A stretch of DNA of 64,000 nt, taken from Ursus arctos (lineage: Eukaryota > Chordata > Mammalia > Carnivora > Ursidae). The stretch spans positions 23,991,501 through 24,055,500 of the forward strand of contig NW_026622841.1 of NCBI RefSeq assembly GCF_023065955.2, in the 5' to 3' direction. Positions 35,190 to 45,639 of the stretch are shown in pieces. Below the pieces are notes generated by a model. The model was not told the origin of the DNA. It was given only the letters and a program-made list of their open reading frames with translations, and did no database searches. Positions within the stretch are counted from its first letter, which is position 1; every line of letters begins with the position of its first letter. Both the position numbers and the translations under genes were made by a program.

Positions 35190-35439
35190 GTAAGGGGCAA
35201 AATGATCATGTGTGTATATGTATGTGTGTGGCATTTATTTCAGTTTCTGTTATAAATTTTGGTAGTGTCATATGAATTGAATTAATGAAGTGACATATTC
35301 TTGATAATATTTAATAATAATTCTATTCATGGTGCTCAGTGATCGAAGGGAACGTTTAGTCAGTAGGAGTAAGACACATGCTAGTTTACTTACAGGAGTG
35401 GTAATGGACTCTGTTCAGCCATACTCTTTCAGCTTGTTC

Positions 35440-37430
35440 TTTTCTTTTTTTAATTGAAGGTAGTGGACATACAGTGTTACATTAGCTTCAGGTGTGCAAC
35501 ACAGTGATTTGGTTTTGATGACATTTACATATATTATGAAATGCTCATTATGATAAGTCTAGTTACCATCTGTCCTCATACACAGATATTACAATATTAT
35601 TGACTCTGTTTCCTATGCTATACTTTACAGTCCCTGTGACTTACTTATTTTATAACTGGCAGTTTGTATCTCTTAATCCCCTTCGCCTATTTCACCCATT
35701 TCCCCTTCCTCCCCTACTTCCCCCAGCAACTACCACTTTGTTCTCTATATTTACAAGTCTGTTTTGATTTTTTTTTTCTTTTTTTTTTCTTTGATTCCAC
35801 ATATAAGTGAAATCATACATATTGGTCTTTCTCACACTTCTTTCACTTAGCATGGTACCCTCTGGGTCCATCCATGTTGTCACAAATGGTAAGATTTCGT
35901 TCTTGTTTATGGCAGAGTAATATTCCACTGTATGTATATTCCACATCCTCTTTCTCCACCTATCTATCAGCGGACACCTGGGCTGCTTCCATATGTTGGC
36001 TGTCGTAGATGCTGTAATGAACCTGGGGGTGCAGATACCTTTAGAAGTTAGTGTTTTCATTTTCTTCGGATAAATACTAGAAGTGGGATTGCTGGGTCAT
36101 ATAGTCGTTCTATTTTTAATTTTTTTGAGGAACCTTCATACTATTTTTCACAGCAACTGCACCAGTTTACATTTCCTACCAATAGGGCCACGAGGGTTCT
36201 CTTTTCTCCACATCCTGGCCAACACTTGCTAGTTCTTGTCTTTTTTATTTTAGCCATCCTGACAGATGTGAGGTGAAATCTCACTGTGATTTTGACTTAC
36301 ATTTCCCTGACTCGTGATGTTGAGCATCTTTTCTTGTGTCTGTTGGCCATGTGTGTGTCTTCTTTGGAAAAATGTCTGTTTGGGTCCTTAGCCTTTTTTT
36401 TAATCAGATATGGGTTATTTTTGGTATTGAGTTGTATGAATTCTTTACATATTTTGAATATTAACTTTTTTTTAAAACGATTTTATTTTTAAGTCCTCTC
36501 TATACCCAGTGGGGTGGGGCTTGAGCTTGTCACGCTGAGATCAAGAGTCGTGTGCTCCACCAGCCGAGGCAGCTGGGCGCCCCTTGAATAGTAACTTCTG
36601 ATTGGATGTATCATTTGCAGATATCTTCTGCCATTCACTAGGTTGCCTTTTCATTTTGTTCATGGTTTCCTTCGCTGCGCAGAAGCTTTTTAGTTTTATG
36701 TAGTTCCACTTGTCTACTTTTTGCTTTTGTTACCCTTGCCTGAGGAGACAGAGCCAAAAAAATATTGCAAAGACTGAACTCAAATTTACTGCCTGTGTGT
36801 TCTTTTAGGAGTTTTATGGTTTCAGGTCGTACTTGTAGGTCTTTAATCCATTTTGAATTTATTTTTATGTATGGTGTAAGAAGGTGGTTACCTGAGAGGA
36901 CCCTAATTTTTTTTGTTGTTGTTTCTTTTTTTGTTAGACTTTTTCCTTTAACCGTTATGATTATTTCTCATTATCCTTTTTTATGATTTTGCCTGTAAGT
37001 TGATGAGGGTTTTTTTTTTTTTTTTTAATTGGTTCATTAAGGTCTTTTTCAGTTCCGAGGTTTTCTTTAGTTCTGGCTTTGATTTTACTTGTGTTTGAGT
37101 TTCTTCTCCCCCAACTTAGAATCACCTATTAACATTCAGGTTGGATTTCTGTTCTTTGCTTTCTGTATCTTCTTTTTCTTTGTCGCCTTTCATGTCTTGA
37201 ATTTCCTCCTTTATATCTTGGATTCAGTGTTTTATACATAACAGTTCTGTCAAGATTCTAGTGCATCTTTTAGTTATTTCATTTTTTGGTTTGTTTTTAA
37301 TCATTCTTTGTTTTTCCTGGATGTCAAACTGCTCTCTTTTCATTATACTCATTTTTTCCCAGTGTCTCTGAGGGTTTTTTTTTTAAATAGATGAATTTCT
37401 CATCTTCCACCGATGATGCTTGTTACTAAA
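35440..37430 (-). mobile_element. Antisense L1 3'UTR and ORF2 tract
   Basis: It begins with the antisense 3'UTR ('attgaaggtagtggacatac'), then ORF2 C-terminal text reversed ('cactgtatgtatattccaca', 'ctgacagatgtgaggtgaaa'). After about 37000 the match becomes weak. The 122-codon reverse frame at 35692-36060 is the degraded ORF2 C-terminus. A SINE interrupts it at 36468-36583. Confidence 0.75.
36468..36583 (-). mobile_element. Can-SINE, short form
   Basis: This is a reverse head-only copy inside antisense L1, with duplication 'ttgaatattaactt' / 'ttgaatagtaactt' (36454-36467 and 36584-36597). Confidence 0.92.
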
Positions 37431-37448
37431 TTCATTTGACAGTTTTTT

Positions 37449-37632
37449 GAAAAAGAATATTTATTTATTGAGAGAGAGCAAGCAAGAGAGCCCAAGAGCA
37501 GGGTGAGGAGCAGAGGGGGAAGCAGACTCCCTGTTGAGCAGGGAGCCTAATATGGGGCTTGATCCCAGGACTCCAGGATCATCACCTGAGCTGAAGGCAG
37601 ACACTTAACCAACTGAGCCACCCAGGCGCCCC
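37449..37632 (-). mobile_element. Can-SINE, first of a back-to-back pair
   Basis: This is a reverse copy ending 'gagccacccaggcgcccc'. The flanks 'catttgacagtttt' (37433) and 'cgtttgatagtttt' (37721) enclose this and the next SINE. Confidence 0.93.
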
Positions 37633-37720
37633 AGTCCTTTTTTTTTAAAAGTAGGCTCCACACCCAATGTGGGGCTCGAACTCACATGCTCTACTGACTG
37701 GAGCAGCTAGGTGCCACCCC
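37633..37720 (-). mobile_element. Can-SINE, degenerate short form
   Basis: This is a reverse head fragment, 'acccaatgtggggctcgaac' to 'gagcagctaggtgccacc', with a deletion in the middle. It is probably the older insertion of the pair. Confidence 0.85.
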
Positions 37721-37799
37721 CGTTTGATAGTTTTGATTCAGCCCTTTGGCTGAAATTTTAGCATAGCTTATTCCTTACCCCAGTGTTACTGTTTTTTCT

Positions 37800-38060
37800 T
37801 ATTCATTAAACCAGCAAATATTTATTGAGCACCTGCTCTTTCCTATAACCTGTGCTATATATTCCATAACGTAGTCTATATTCTGGCAAAGAAGACTGAC
37901 TTGGATTCCTAACTTCATGGATCTGTCTGAATAGGGAGTCAGAGCATAAATTAATATATCTCCTTTCATGTAATATGTCTCTTTAGAAAAATAAAGCAGG
38001 GTAAAGGTGCAAGGAGTACCTACGTAGGCCCGTTGTTTGCTGTCAGAGAGCATGCGTTTA
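37800..38060 (-). repeat. MIR/L2-type antisense repeat
   Basis: It opens with 'agcaaatatttattgagcac' and 'ctgctctttcctataacctg', typical of the antisense 3' end of MIR/L2. The remainder is weak. Confidence 0.5.
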
Positions 38061-38069
38061 TTAACTTTG

Positions 38070-39045
38070 TCCCTCACGTGGATCCTGTAGATGCTTGTTG
38101 AATCTGCTGGTTAATTTTAGCCTGAAGGCGGACTGATGCTGTTATCCAACCTAATTTCTAGAACCCAAGCAGGTTTTATTTTGTGTAGGTTTTGAGTGGT
38201 TTAAGTGGGACTTTACCCATACTCCTTGGCTTTGGAGTGTGAGGGAATTATAAAATTCCTGGATCGAACATCTGAATCAACATTTTTTCTACCTGTCCCT
38301 CTAGCATATGTTGTTCAGTGTCTGGCGTGTTTATTTCTTCCCAGTTGTTTCCTGGGGGTTGTAGCCTCAGAGTTGGTGTAGAAAGTGACTTGGTAGGAGA
38401 TAAGTTTTCTGGTTGGAGTAGACACTGAGGGGGAGATTTAGTCCTCAGAGGTACTTTCAAGCAGTTAGCTTTGCTAACCGTCCATTGATTACCAAATAAA
38501 TACTTATATCAGTTCTATGAACTCTATAGTTAGTGAAAGTGTTCTCTGTTTTTGGGGGGAGAAGGACCGTCTATCTGGAATTAGCATTTCCGTGAACTTT
38601 TTTCTGTTTGTATGTTTTCACGGGTGTTTGATTTTTAGAAGTTTCACACTTCTAGAAATGAGGGCCGAATAACGTAGTAAATGGCTCTAAGCTCATCTTC
38701 CAGTTTCACCCATTTTTACCTCATGGGCAGGCCTCATCTGTGTCTCTCACCATTACATTTCACCCATAATGAAAGTATGAAATATGTACAGAAAAGCTGA
38801 TAACTGAAAAGGATATACAAAACAAACAACAGAAAGCAGCGTGTTCTCACATATTAGATACAAACCTCAGGACTCCTATCATTTTATCCGTAAATATTTT
38901 AGCATATATCTTATAAGATTTTTTTTAAAGGAAAGCAATACCATTATATTACTAGAAAACAATTTTTAGCATTGTAAAATAGTGACTGAGTGGTCAAATA
39001 TCTAGTCGTCTTAGTTTTTGTGAATCAGGAACCATATAAAGTCTA
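38070..39045. other. Intronic stretch, nothing recognised
   Basis: No repeat or gene is supported. Confidence 0.4.
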
Positions 39046-39049
39046 TATG

Positions 39050-41237
39050 TCTATAAATATCATTCTCGGAGAAAAGCTGGAAGCCTTTCCCTTAAGATCA
39101 GGAACATGACAAGGATGCCCACTCTTGCTATTGTTATTCAACATAGTACTAGAAGTCCTTGCAACAGCGATCAGACAACAAAAAGGGATAAAAGGTATCC
39201 AAATCGGCAAAGAAGAAGTCAAACTGTCTCTCTTCGCAGATGACATGATACTCTATATGGAAAACCCAAAAGACTCCATCCCCAAACTACTAGAAGTTAT
39301 AGAGCAATTCAGTAATGTGGCAGGATACAAAATCAATGCTCAGAAATCAGTTGCATTTCTATACACGAACAATGAGACTGAAGAAAGAGAAATTAGGGAA
39401 TCCATTCCATTTACAATAGCACCAAAAATCATACGTTATCTCGGAATTAACTTAATCAGAGACGTAAAGGATCTATATTCTAAAAACTACAAATCACTCT
39501 TGAAAGACATTGAAGAAGACACAAAAAGATGGAAAAATATTCCATGCTCATGGATCAGAAGAATTAACATAGTTAAAATGTCCATGCTACCCAGAGCAAT
39601 CTACACTTTCATTGCCATCCCGATCAAAATACCAATGACATTTTTCAAAGAACTGGAACAAACAGCCCATAAATTTGTGTGGAACCAGAAAAGGCCCCAA
39701 ATTGCCAAGGAATTGTTGAAAAGGAAAAACAAAGCTGGGGACATCACATTGCCGGATTTCAGGCTGTACTACAAGGCTGTGATCACAAAGACAGCATGGT
39801 ACTGGCACAAAAACAGACACATAGACCAATGGAACAGAATAGAGAACCCAGAAATGGACCCTTGGATCTTTGGGCAACTAATCTTTGATAAAGCAGGAAA
39901 AAACATCCGGTGGGAAAAAGACAGTCTCTTCAATAAATGGTGCTGGGAAAATTGGACAGCTGCATGCAAAAGAATGAAACTTGACCACTCTCTCACACCA
40001 TACACAAAGATAAACTCCAAATGGATGAAAGACCTTGGTGTGAGACAGGAATCCATCAAAATCCTAGAGGAGAACATAGGCAGCAACCTCTACGACATCG
40101 GCCACAGCAACCTTTTTCATGACACATCTCCAAAGGCAAGAGAAAAAAAAGAAAAAATGAACTTGTGGGACTTCATCAAGATAAAAAGCTTCTGCACAGC
40201 CAAGGAAACAGTCAGAAAAACTAAGAGGCAGCCCACGGATTGGGAGAAGATATTTGCAAATGACAGTACAGATAAAAGACTGGTATCCAAGATCTACAAA
40301 GAACTTCTCAAACTCAATACACAAGAAACAAATAAACAAATCAAAAAATGGGCAGAAGATATGAACAGACACTTTTCCAATGAAGACATACAAATGGCTA
40401 ACAGACACATGAAAAAATGTTCAACATCATTAGCCATCAGGGAAATTCAAATCAGAACCACATTGAGATACCATCTTACGCCGGTTAGAATGGCAAAAAT
40501 TGACAAGGCAGGAAACAACAAATGTTGGAGAGGATGTGGAGAAAGGGGATCCGTCTTACATTGTTGGTGGGAATGCAAGTTGGTACAGCCACTTTGGAAA
40601 ACAGTGTGGAGGTCCCTTAAAAAGTTAAAAATTGAGCTACCTTCTGATCCAGCAATTGCACTACTGGGTATTTACCCCAAAGATACAGACATAGTGAAGA
40701 GAAGGGCCATATGCACCCCAATGTTCATAGCAGCATTGTCCACAATAGCTAAATCGTGGAAGGAGCCGAGATGCCCTTCAACAGATGACTGGATTAAGAA
40801 GATGTGGTCCATATATACAATGGACTATTACTCAGCCATCAAAAAGAACGATTTCTCAACATTTGCTGCAACGTGGACGGGACTGGAGGAGATAATGCTA
40901 AGCGATATAAGTCAAGCAGAGAAAGACAATTATCATATGGTTTCACTCATCTATGGAACATAAGAAGTAGGAAGATCGGTAGGAGAAGAAAGGGAAGAAG
41001 AAAGGGGGGTGGTAAACAGACGGGGGAATGAAGCATGAGAGACTGTGGACTCTGGGAAACAAACTGAGGGCCTCAGAGGAGAGGGGGTGGGGATTGGGAT
41101 AGGCCGGTGATGGGTAGTAAGGAGGGCACGTATTGCATGGTGCACTGGGTGTTATACGCAAGTGATGAATCATGGAACTTTACATCAAAAACTAATGATG
41201 TACTGTATGGTGACTAACATAATATAATAAAAAATAT
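39050..41237 (+). mobile_element. 5'-truncated young L1 (ORF2 3' half plus 3'UTR)
   Basis: This is sense-oriented L1 running from within the ORF2 reverse-transcriptase domain to the 3'UTR and polyadenylation signal ('aataaaaaat' at about 41229). The 3'UTR has the G-rich segment (41000-41110) and 'atgtactgtatggtgac' typical of carnivore L1. ORF2 is intact from 39110 to the stop. Truncation is at the 5' end, as in most L1 insertions. I could not find a convincing target-site duplication. This is the youngest L1 in the window. Confidence 0.93.
39062..40963 (+). pseudogene. L1 ORF2 C-terminal half (RT palm to C-terminus)
   Basis: After a premature TGA at 39107-39109, where the family has CGA (Arg) before QGCPL, the frame stays open for 612 codons to TAA at 40961-40963. 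The reverse-transcriptase active-site motif FADD is at 39233-39244. The C-terminal cysteine motif CX3CX7HX4C is intact (Cys at 40523 and 40535, His at 40559, Cys at 40574). The frame ends [11 protein letters not shown] full ORF2 is about 1275 residues, so the endonuclease and the first part of the RT are missing and the element cannot move on its own. One Asn codon also seems deleted near 39060. Confidence 0.92.
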
Positions 41238-41249
41238 TTAAAAAAATTT

Positions 41250-41918
41250 AAACTTTAGTAAGACTGCCTTGTGATTTAAAAGCTCATTAGGCTTTGGGAA
41301 GCACTGTTTACTTCAGTAGGTGCAGGGTGGTGGACTTGGGATTCTGCAGCGGGTCCCAGATAATGCTCTTGCTACTACTCTGTGAACCACACTCAAATAG
41401 CAAGGTGCTGCAATGTTTCATCACAATGGGGAAGTTACACAGTAACTTGCGTTGACTCAAGCTGTGACAAGAATCCCTACCCAGCAGCTAGACCAGAGTT
41501 AACTTGACAGTTACTGAGCACAAAGCAGGTATGTTGTAATGGTATGCTTATTCCCATGCGTGATTTTTTTAAAGTATGTAGGTACATACCTGGATTGTAA
41601 AATATTTAAGATGTAGTTGAAGCTTGGTCCATCTTTCCAAATCTTTGACACCTTTTCAAGAAGTTCAAATATATGCATAGAGATGGCAGCAAAAGCGTAA
41701 ATCTCAGGTCTGCATAAAAATGAATTTTTCTGGCAGCATAGGCCAATGGGTTTGAGTGTTTGCATTTCCATTTTTCAAAACAGTTAAAAATATATTTCAA
41801 AAGGGAAATATTCAGAACTCTGGAATCTCACAGTTTGAAAACCATTCGTAAAGCAAAAAGACTGGGCATTTGTCACTAACATTGTTGACTTTGGGCCCAA
41901 AACTTAACCTTTCTGGGT
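41250..41918. other. Intronic stretch, nothing recognised
   Basis: No repeat or gene is supported. Confidence 0.4.
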
Positions 41919-41929
41919 CTCTTTTTCTT

Positions 41930-42138
41930 TTTTTTCTTTTTAAAGATTTTATTTATTGGAAAGAGGGAGAGTGCAAACTCGCACGAGAGCACGCACAAGC
42001 AGGGGGGAGGGACAGAGGGAGAGGGAGAAGCAGATTCCCTGCTGAGCAGGGAGCCCAGTATGGGACTGAGTCCCAGGACCATGGGTTCATGACTGGAGCC
42101 GAAGGCAGACGCTTAACCAACTGAGCCACCCAGGTGCC
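41930..42138 (-). mobile_element. Can-SINE
   Basis: This is a reverse full-length copy with short duplication 'ctctttttctt' (41919-41929 and 42139-42149). Confidence 0.94.
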
Positions 42139-42199
42139 CTCTTTTTCTTCATCAGTAAAATTAAAGGTTCTGACTCAAGAGTCTGTCTTTTCTGATGAG

Positions 42200-42520
42200 T
42201 TTTTTCTTTTAAGTTTTTATTTAAATCCCAGGTGGTTAACATACAGTGTGATACTAGTTTCAGGTGTGCAGTCTGGTGGTTCAGCACTTCATACATCACC
42301 CAGTGCTCATCACCTATTTCACCCATCCCCCCCCCCCCGGGAACCATCAGTTTGTTCTCTATAGTTAAGAGTCTGTTTCTTAGTTTGTCTCTCATCCCCC
42401 CCCCTTTTTTCCTTTCCTTGTTTGTTTTGTTTCTTAAATTCCACATACGAGTGAAATCATATGGTACTTGTCTTTCTCTGACTTATTTCACTTAGCGTAA
42501 TACTCTCTAGCTCTGATGGG
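42200..42520 (-). mobile_element. Antisense L1 3'UTR (carnivore-type)
   Basis: The sequence 'atcccaggtggttaacatac' to 'catcacctatttcacccatc', a C12 run at about 42327-42338, then 'gtgaaatcatatggtacttg' is the reverse complement of a carnivore L1 3' end. It starts next to a SINE. Confidence 0.68.
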
Positions 42521-42539
42521 TTCTTAACTTTTGTCCTTC

Positions 42540-42905
42540 TGTGATGTAGTAGGGTTATCCAGAGACCCAGTAAAGCTAGTGGTGTAAGTTGCAGTTCGAG
42601 TCCAAAGACCTGAGAACCGTAAGAGCCAGTGTTGTTAAGTTCCTGTCCAAGGGCAGAAGACCAATGTATTAGCTCAACAGTAAGGCAGAGAGAGGATTCA
42701 GCCTTCCTCCGACTTCTGTTCTGTTTAGGCCTTTAATGTGTTGGATGATGACCACCCACTTTGGAGAGGCCAGTCTGCTTTACTCCATTGAAAATTAAAG
42801 TGCAGGAACACCTTCACTTACACCTCCAGAAATAATGTTTCACTAGATACCTGGGCATCCTGTGATCCAGTCAATTTGATACATAAAATTAACCATCACA
42901 TGTGT
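42540..42905. repeat. Ancient interspersed repeat, family not named
   Basis: The sequence 'agttcgagtccaaagacctg' through 'ggatgatgaccacccac' to 'aaaattaaccatcaca' is a widely dispersed mammalian repeat that I recognise by text but cannot assign. Confidence 0.6.
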
Positions 42906-42954
42906 CTTACTGTGCAGACCGATAGAACTTTATATTTTCATTAAGTCTAATTTC

Positions 42955-43160
42955 TTGTTTATAGGGGTTAGTGTAGCACAGCATTTTAGAGCCAAGGATT
43001 GGAACCAATAGATAAGCATGTATCCTTGAGCAGTAACAACGTAGACATGAAGATCTGTTCAATGGAGGTGATATTGGTGCTTATCTCCCATAGTTGGTCT
43101 TGAGGATTAAATGAGATGATGTGGGTAAAGCACTTATTGTATATTAGTTCTGTTACCTGT
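42955..43160 (+). mobile_element. MIR SINE
   Basis: Forward MIR order: 'gtgtagcacagcattttaga', then 'ggtcttgaggattaaatgag', then 'gtaaagcacttattgtat'. Confidence 0.72.
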
Positions 43161-43164
43161 TGTT

Positions 43165-43497
43165 TCTTTTGATGTGAAAAGTGAGGTTGAAGAAAAAAAG
43201 TAATTTGTTTGAATTTTAATATTCTGTTAATTATAGACTTGGATCTAGAAATCAGATCTTCTGATTCTTATGACAGTATCTGCTCAATTCTTTGTCTGGA
43301 TTTGCTGAAATGTCCACCTTTAAACTTAAAAATTTTTTAAACAAATTCCTTAAAATTTTTTCTGAACTAATAGCTTCTCCCTGGCCATATTGCTTTATGT
43401 TTCTGTTTATTTTTCATTAGAATGATTTATGATTATCTGAACAGAGTTTTACCATTATAGTTTATTGTATTCTATATACTGGGGATCATTTTTTTTT
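43165..43497. other. Intronic stretch, nothing recognised
   Basis: No feature is supported. Confidence 0.4.
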
Positions 43498-43513
43498 TAA
43501 CATTTGCTTTTCT

Positions 43514-43850
43514 TTCTTTCTCTCTCTCTTTTCTAAATTCTTTCTTTTTTAACTAGTCTCCACTTAAAATTTTATTTTATTTTTATTTTAATTCCACTAT
43601 AGCTTAACATAGGTATTACAATTTTATATTTGATACATTGGAAGGTTAATCTTTTATGCAGTCAAGCATTTTTTAAAACCATTTTTGGATGGCAGTCTCT
43701 TCAAAAATTGTTCATTGCCCTGCTTCCAAACAAATTATATCGAATTCAGTTATCTTGGAGCCCAACTTGGGGCTTGAACTCATGACCCTGAGATCAAGAC
43801 CCAAGTTGAGATGAAGAGTCAAACACTTAACTGAGCCATTCAGACATCCC
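43514..43850 (-). mobile_element. Chimeric SINE insertion carrying a 185-bp duplicated segment
   Basis: A perfect 16-bp duplication, 'taacatttgcttttct' (43498-43513 and 43851-43866), brackets 337 bp. Read on the minus strand the insert is a Can-SINE head of about 98 bp (43850 down to 43753), then a 185-bp segment (43752-43568) about 95% identical to 44892-45074, then a short unknown piece and a GA-rich tail. The arrangement looks like one retrotransposition of a joined RNA or cDNA rather than separate events. Confidence 0.75.
43568..43752. repeat. Copy A of a 185-bp local duplication
   Basis: It matches 44892-45074 from 'aattttattttattttta' to 'cagtta' with about ten differences, including two single-base insertions. 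Both copies are in the same orientation, about 1.3 kb apart and on either side of DYM coding exon 3. Confidence 0.92.
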
Positions 43851-43938
43851 TAACATTTGCTTTTCTGAAGAGAATATATATGTGTATAAATTGAGTATAT
43901 ATCAACTCTTACCTCTTCTCTTTAGAATGTTGAATTCT

Positions 43939-44143
43939 TTTTTTTTTTTTTTTTAAAGATTTTATTTATTTATTCGACAGAGAGAGAGACAGCCAGCGAG
44001 AGAGGGAACACAAGCAGGGGGAGTGGGAGAGGAAGAAGCAGGCTCATAGCGGAAGAGCCTGATGTGGGGCTCGATCCCATAACGCTAGGATCACGCCCTG
44101 AGCCGAAGGCAGACGCTTAACCGCTGTGCCACCCAGGCGCCCC
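43939..44143 (-). mobile_element. Can-SINE, young, 260 bp upstream of DYM exon 3
   Basis: This is a reverse full-length copy of the 'gcacagcggtt' subfamily with a perfect 16-bp duplication, 'tagaatgttgaattct' (43923-43938 and 44144-44159). It has an uninterrupted T tract of about 17 followed by AAAG. Confidence 0.96.
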
Positions 44144-44402
44144 TAGAATGTTGAATTCTAAGATGAATTGGCTACTTTCTCCTACTGTGTCTGTCATTTT
44201 CAGTTTGCAGATCATTTTTTGTTCAGAATTAAGGCCAAACAACAATGTCTCTCATTGTTTATTTCCCTAATTAGATGTGAAAGTGACAGGTTTGCCTATG
44301 GAGCAACTTCAGTTTGACAACTTGGTTTTATAAATACTATAATATGTTCACTTTGATTTCGGTTTTTAATTTTAACTTTTAATACCTTATCTTCTCTTGC
44401 AG

Positions 44403-44496
44403 TTGTAAACAACCCTCGAACAGGAAACCTTGGTGCGCTAATTAAGGTCTTCCTTTCTAGAACCAAAGAACTAAAACTTTCGGCAGAATGTCAGAA
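44403..44496 (+). CDS. DYM: DYM coding exon 3 (residues 65-96)
   Basis: This is a 94-nt exon between acceptor 'tctcttgcag' and donor 'gtaagc' at 44497. It encodes [20 protein letters not shown] and then [11 protein letters not shown] plus two bases of Asn96. The match to dymeclin is nearly complete. One change stands out: residue 66 is Val (GTA), where I recall Glu in human. An antisense SINE with a long T tract ends 260 bp upstream (43939-44143), and a SINE chimera lies just before that. Confidence 0.95.
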
Positions 44497-44499
44497 GTA

Positions 44500-44890
44500 A
44501 GCTGGCTGATAAAATGATGTTCTCTTTATATTTAGAAATATGAGTATTTTTCATTTTTTGGTAGAAATAGATTATGGTCTTTTGAAAGCTATAAAGGAAT
44601 TCTCATTATTAAAAAGTAAAAGAGAGGTTATAATTTACTGTCCAAGTCCTTGTGGTGAGATTATTAATTCTGGAATCTGTTTGATTTCAACATTTTAGAC
44701 AATTTTCAGAAATGTATTTCTTAAGAAGGTTAATAGTGATGTAATTATTATTTAAAAGGTAATTCCCCTCCATTATCACTGCTGCTCGTATCTAGTTTAA
44801 ATAATGACCAAGTTTGAGGATTATTTCATTCCACATCTGTTTCCTTTTTATCTTTCCTAGTAAATGAAAGAAGGTTCAGATTAGATATTA
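44500..44890. other. Intron 4, 5' part, nothing recognised
   Basis: Intron 4 is only 1.0 kb and apart from copy B of the local duplication shows no known repeat. Confidence 0.45.
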
Positions 44891-44891
44891 T

Positions 44892-45074
44892 AATTTTATT
44901 TTATTTTTATTTTAATTCCACTATAGCTAACATAGGTATTATAATTTTATATTTGATACATTGGAAGGTTAATCTTTTATGCACTCAAGCATTTATTAAA
45001 ACCATTTTTGGATGGCAATCTCTTCAAAAATTTTCATTGCCCTGCTTCCAAACAAGTTATATTGAATCCAGTTA
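44892..45074. repeat. Copy B of the 185-bp local duplication
   Basis: This is the second copy, in intron 4, without an adjacent SINE head and without a clear duplication around it. It may be the source locus, or another member of a dispersed repeat family. Confidence 0.88.
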
Positions 45075-45498
45075 AAATTTTTCTTGAGTTCATGGTTACT
45101 ACTACAAATAGCAAGTATTGTACTGGGCTGCTGGCAGTGCCCTACTTAAAATTTTGATTGTGTGCTTGCATATATTCTCTTTATTCTATTATACTTAAAA
45201 TTTTTTTTTTCACTTTTCTTTGAACTGCCTGTGTGTGGGACAAGTATGAAGTTAAGAACAAAGAGCAGTCATGCCTAAGGAAAATATTTTTGTTAGGTTG
45301 ACTCACTGAGTAAAATACAAAGAATGAAACATGAAGTAGACTGTAGTGGTGTAATAAATCATGAGCCATGAAAAGATACAGACATTGTCTTTATATTACA
45401 AACAGAATGGGCAAAGTGCTTGAGAAATCATGAACTATCTAGATGGTGCTCATGCTCGTGATTAAATATGGATTCTTGTGTGATTTTGGTCTTTCCAG

Positions 45499-45632
45499 CC
45501 ACATCTTCATTTGGCAGACACACAACGCTTTGTTTATTATTTGCTGTTTGCTGAAAGTTTTCATCTGTGAGATGTCAGAGGAGGAACTGCAACTTCATTT
45601 TACTTATGAAGAAAAATCTCCTGGCAGTTACA
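45499..45632 (+). CDS. DYM: DYM coding exon 4 (residues 96-141)
   Basis: This is a 134-nt exon between acceptor 'ggtctttccag' and donor 'gtaagt' at 45633. The frame reads [20 protein letters not shown], then [20 protein letters not shown] and SPGSY. The hydrophobic stretch around residues 104-116 was once read as a possible membrane span in dymeclin; current knowledge favours a peripheral Golgi protein. It is followed by an acidic segment (MSEEE). Only the 1.0-kb intron 4 separates it from the previous exon. Differences from human recalled from memory are Ile98, Glu119 and Ser138, all mild. Confidence 0.96.
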
Positions 45633-45639
45633 GTAAGTA

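Noticed and set aside
39587..40408. Minus-strand open frames of 96-114 codons
   Set aside because: They are shadows of the intact L1 ORF2 reading frame on the plus strand.
42327..42338. C12 run as possible i-motif/G-quadruplex regulator
   Set aside because: It belongs to the C-rich stretch of an antisense L1 3'UTR, with a similar run at 17206, so it is repeat-derived.
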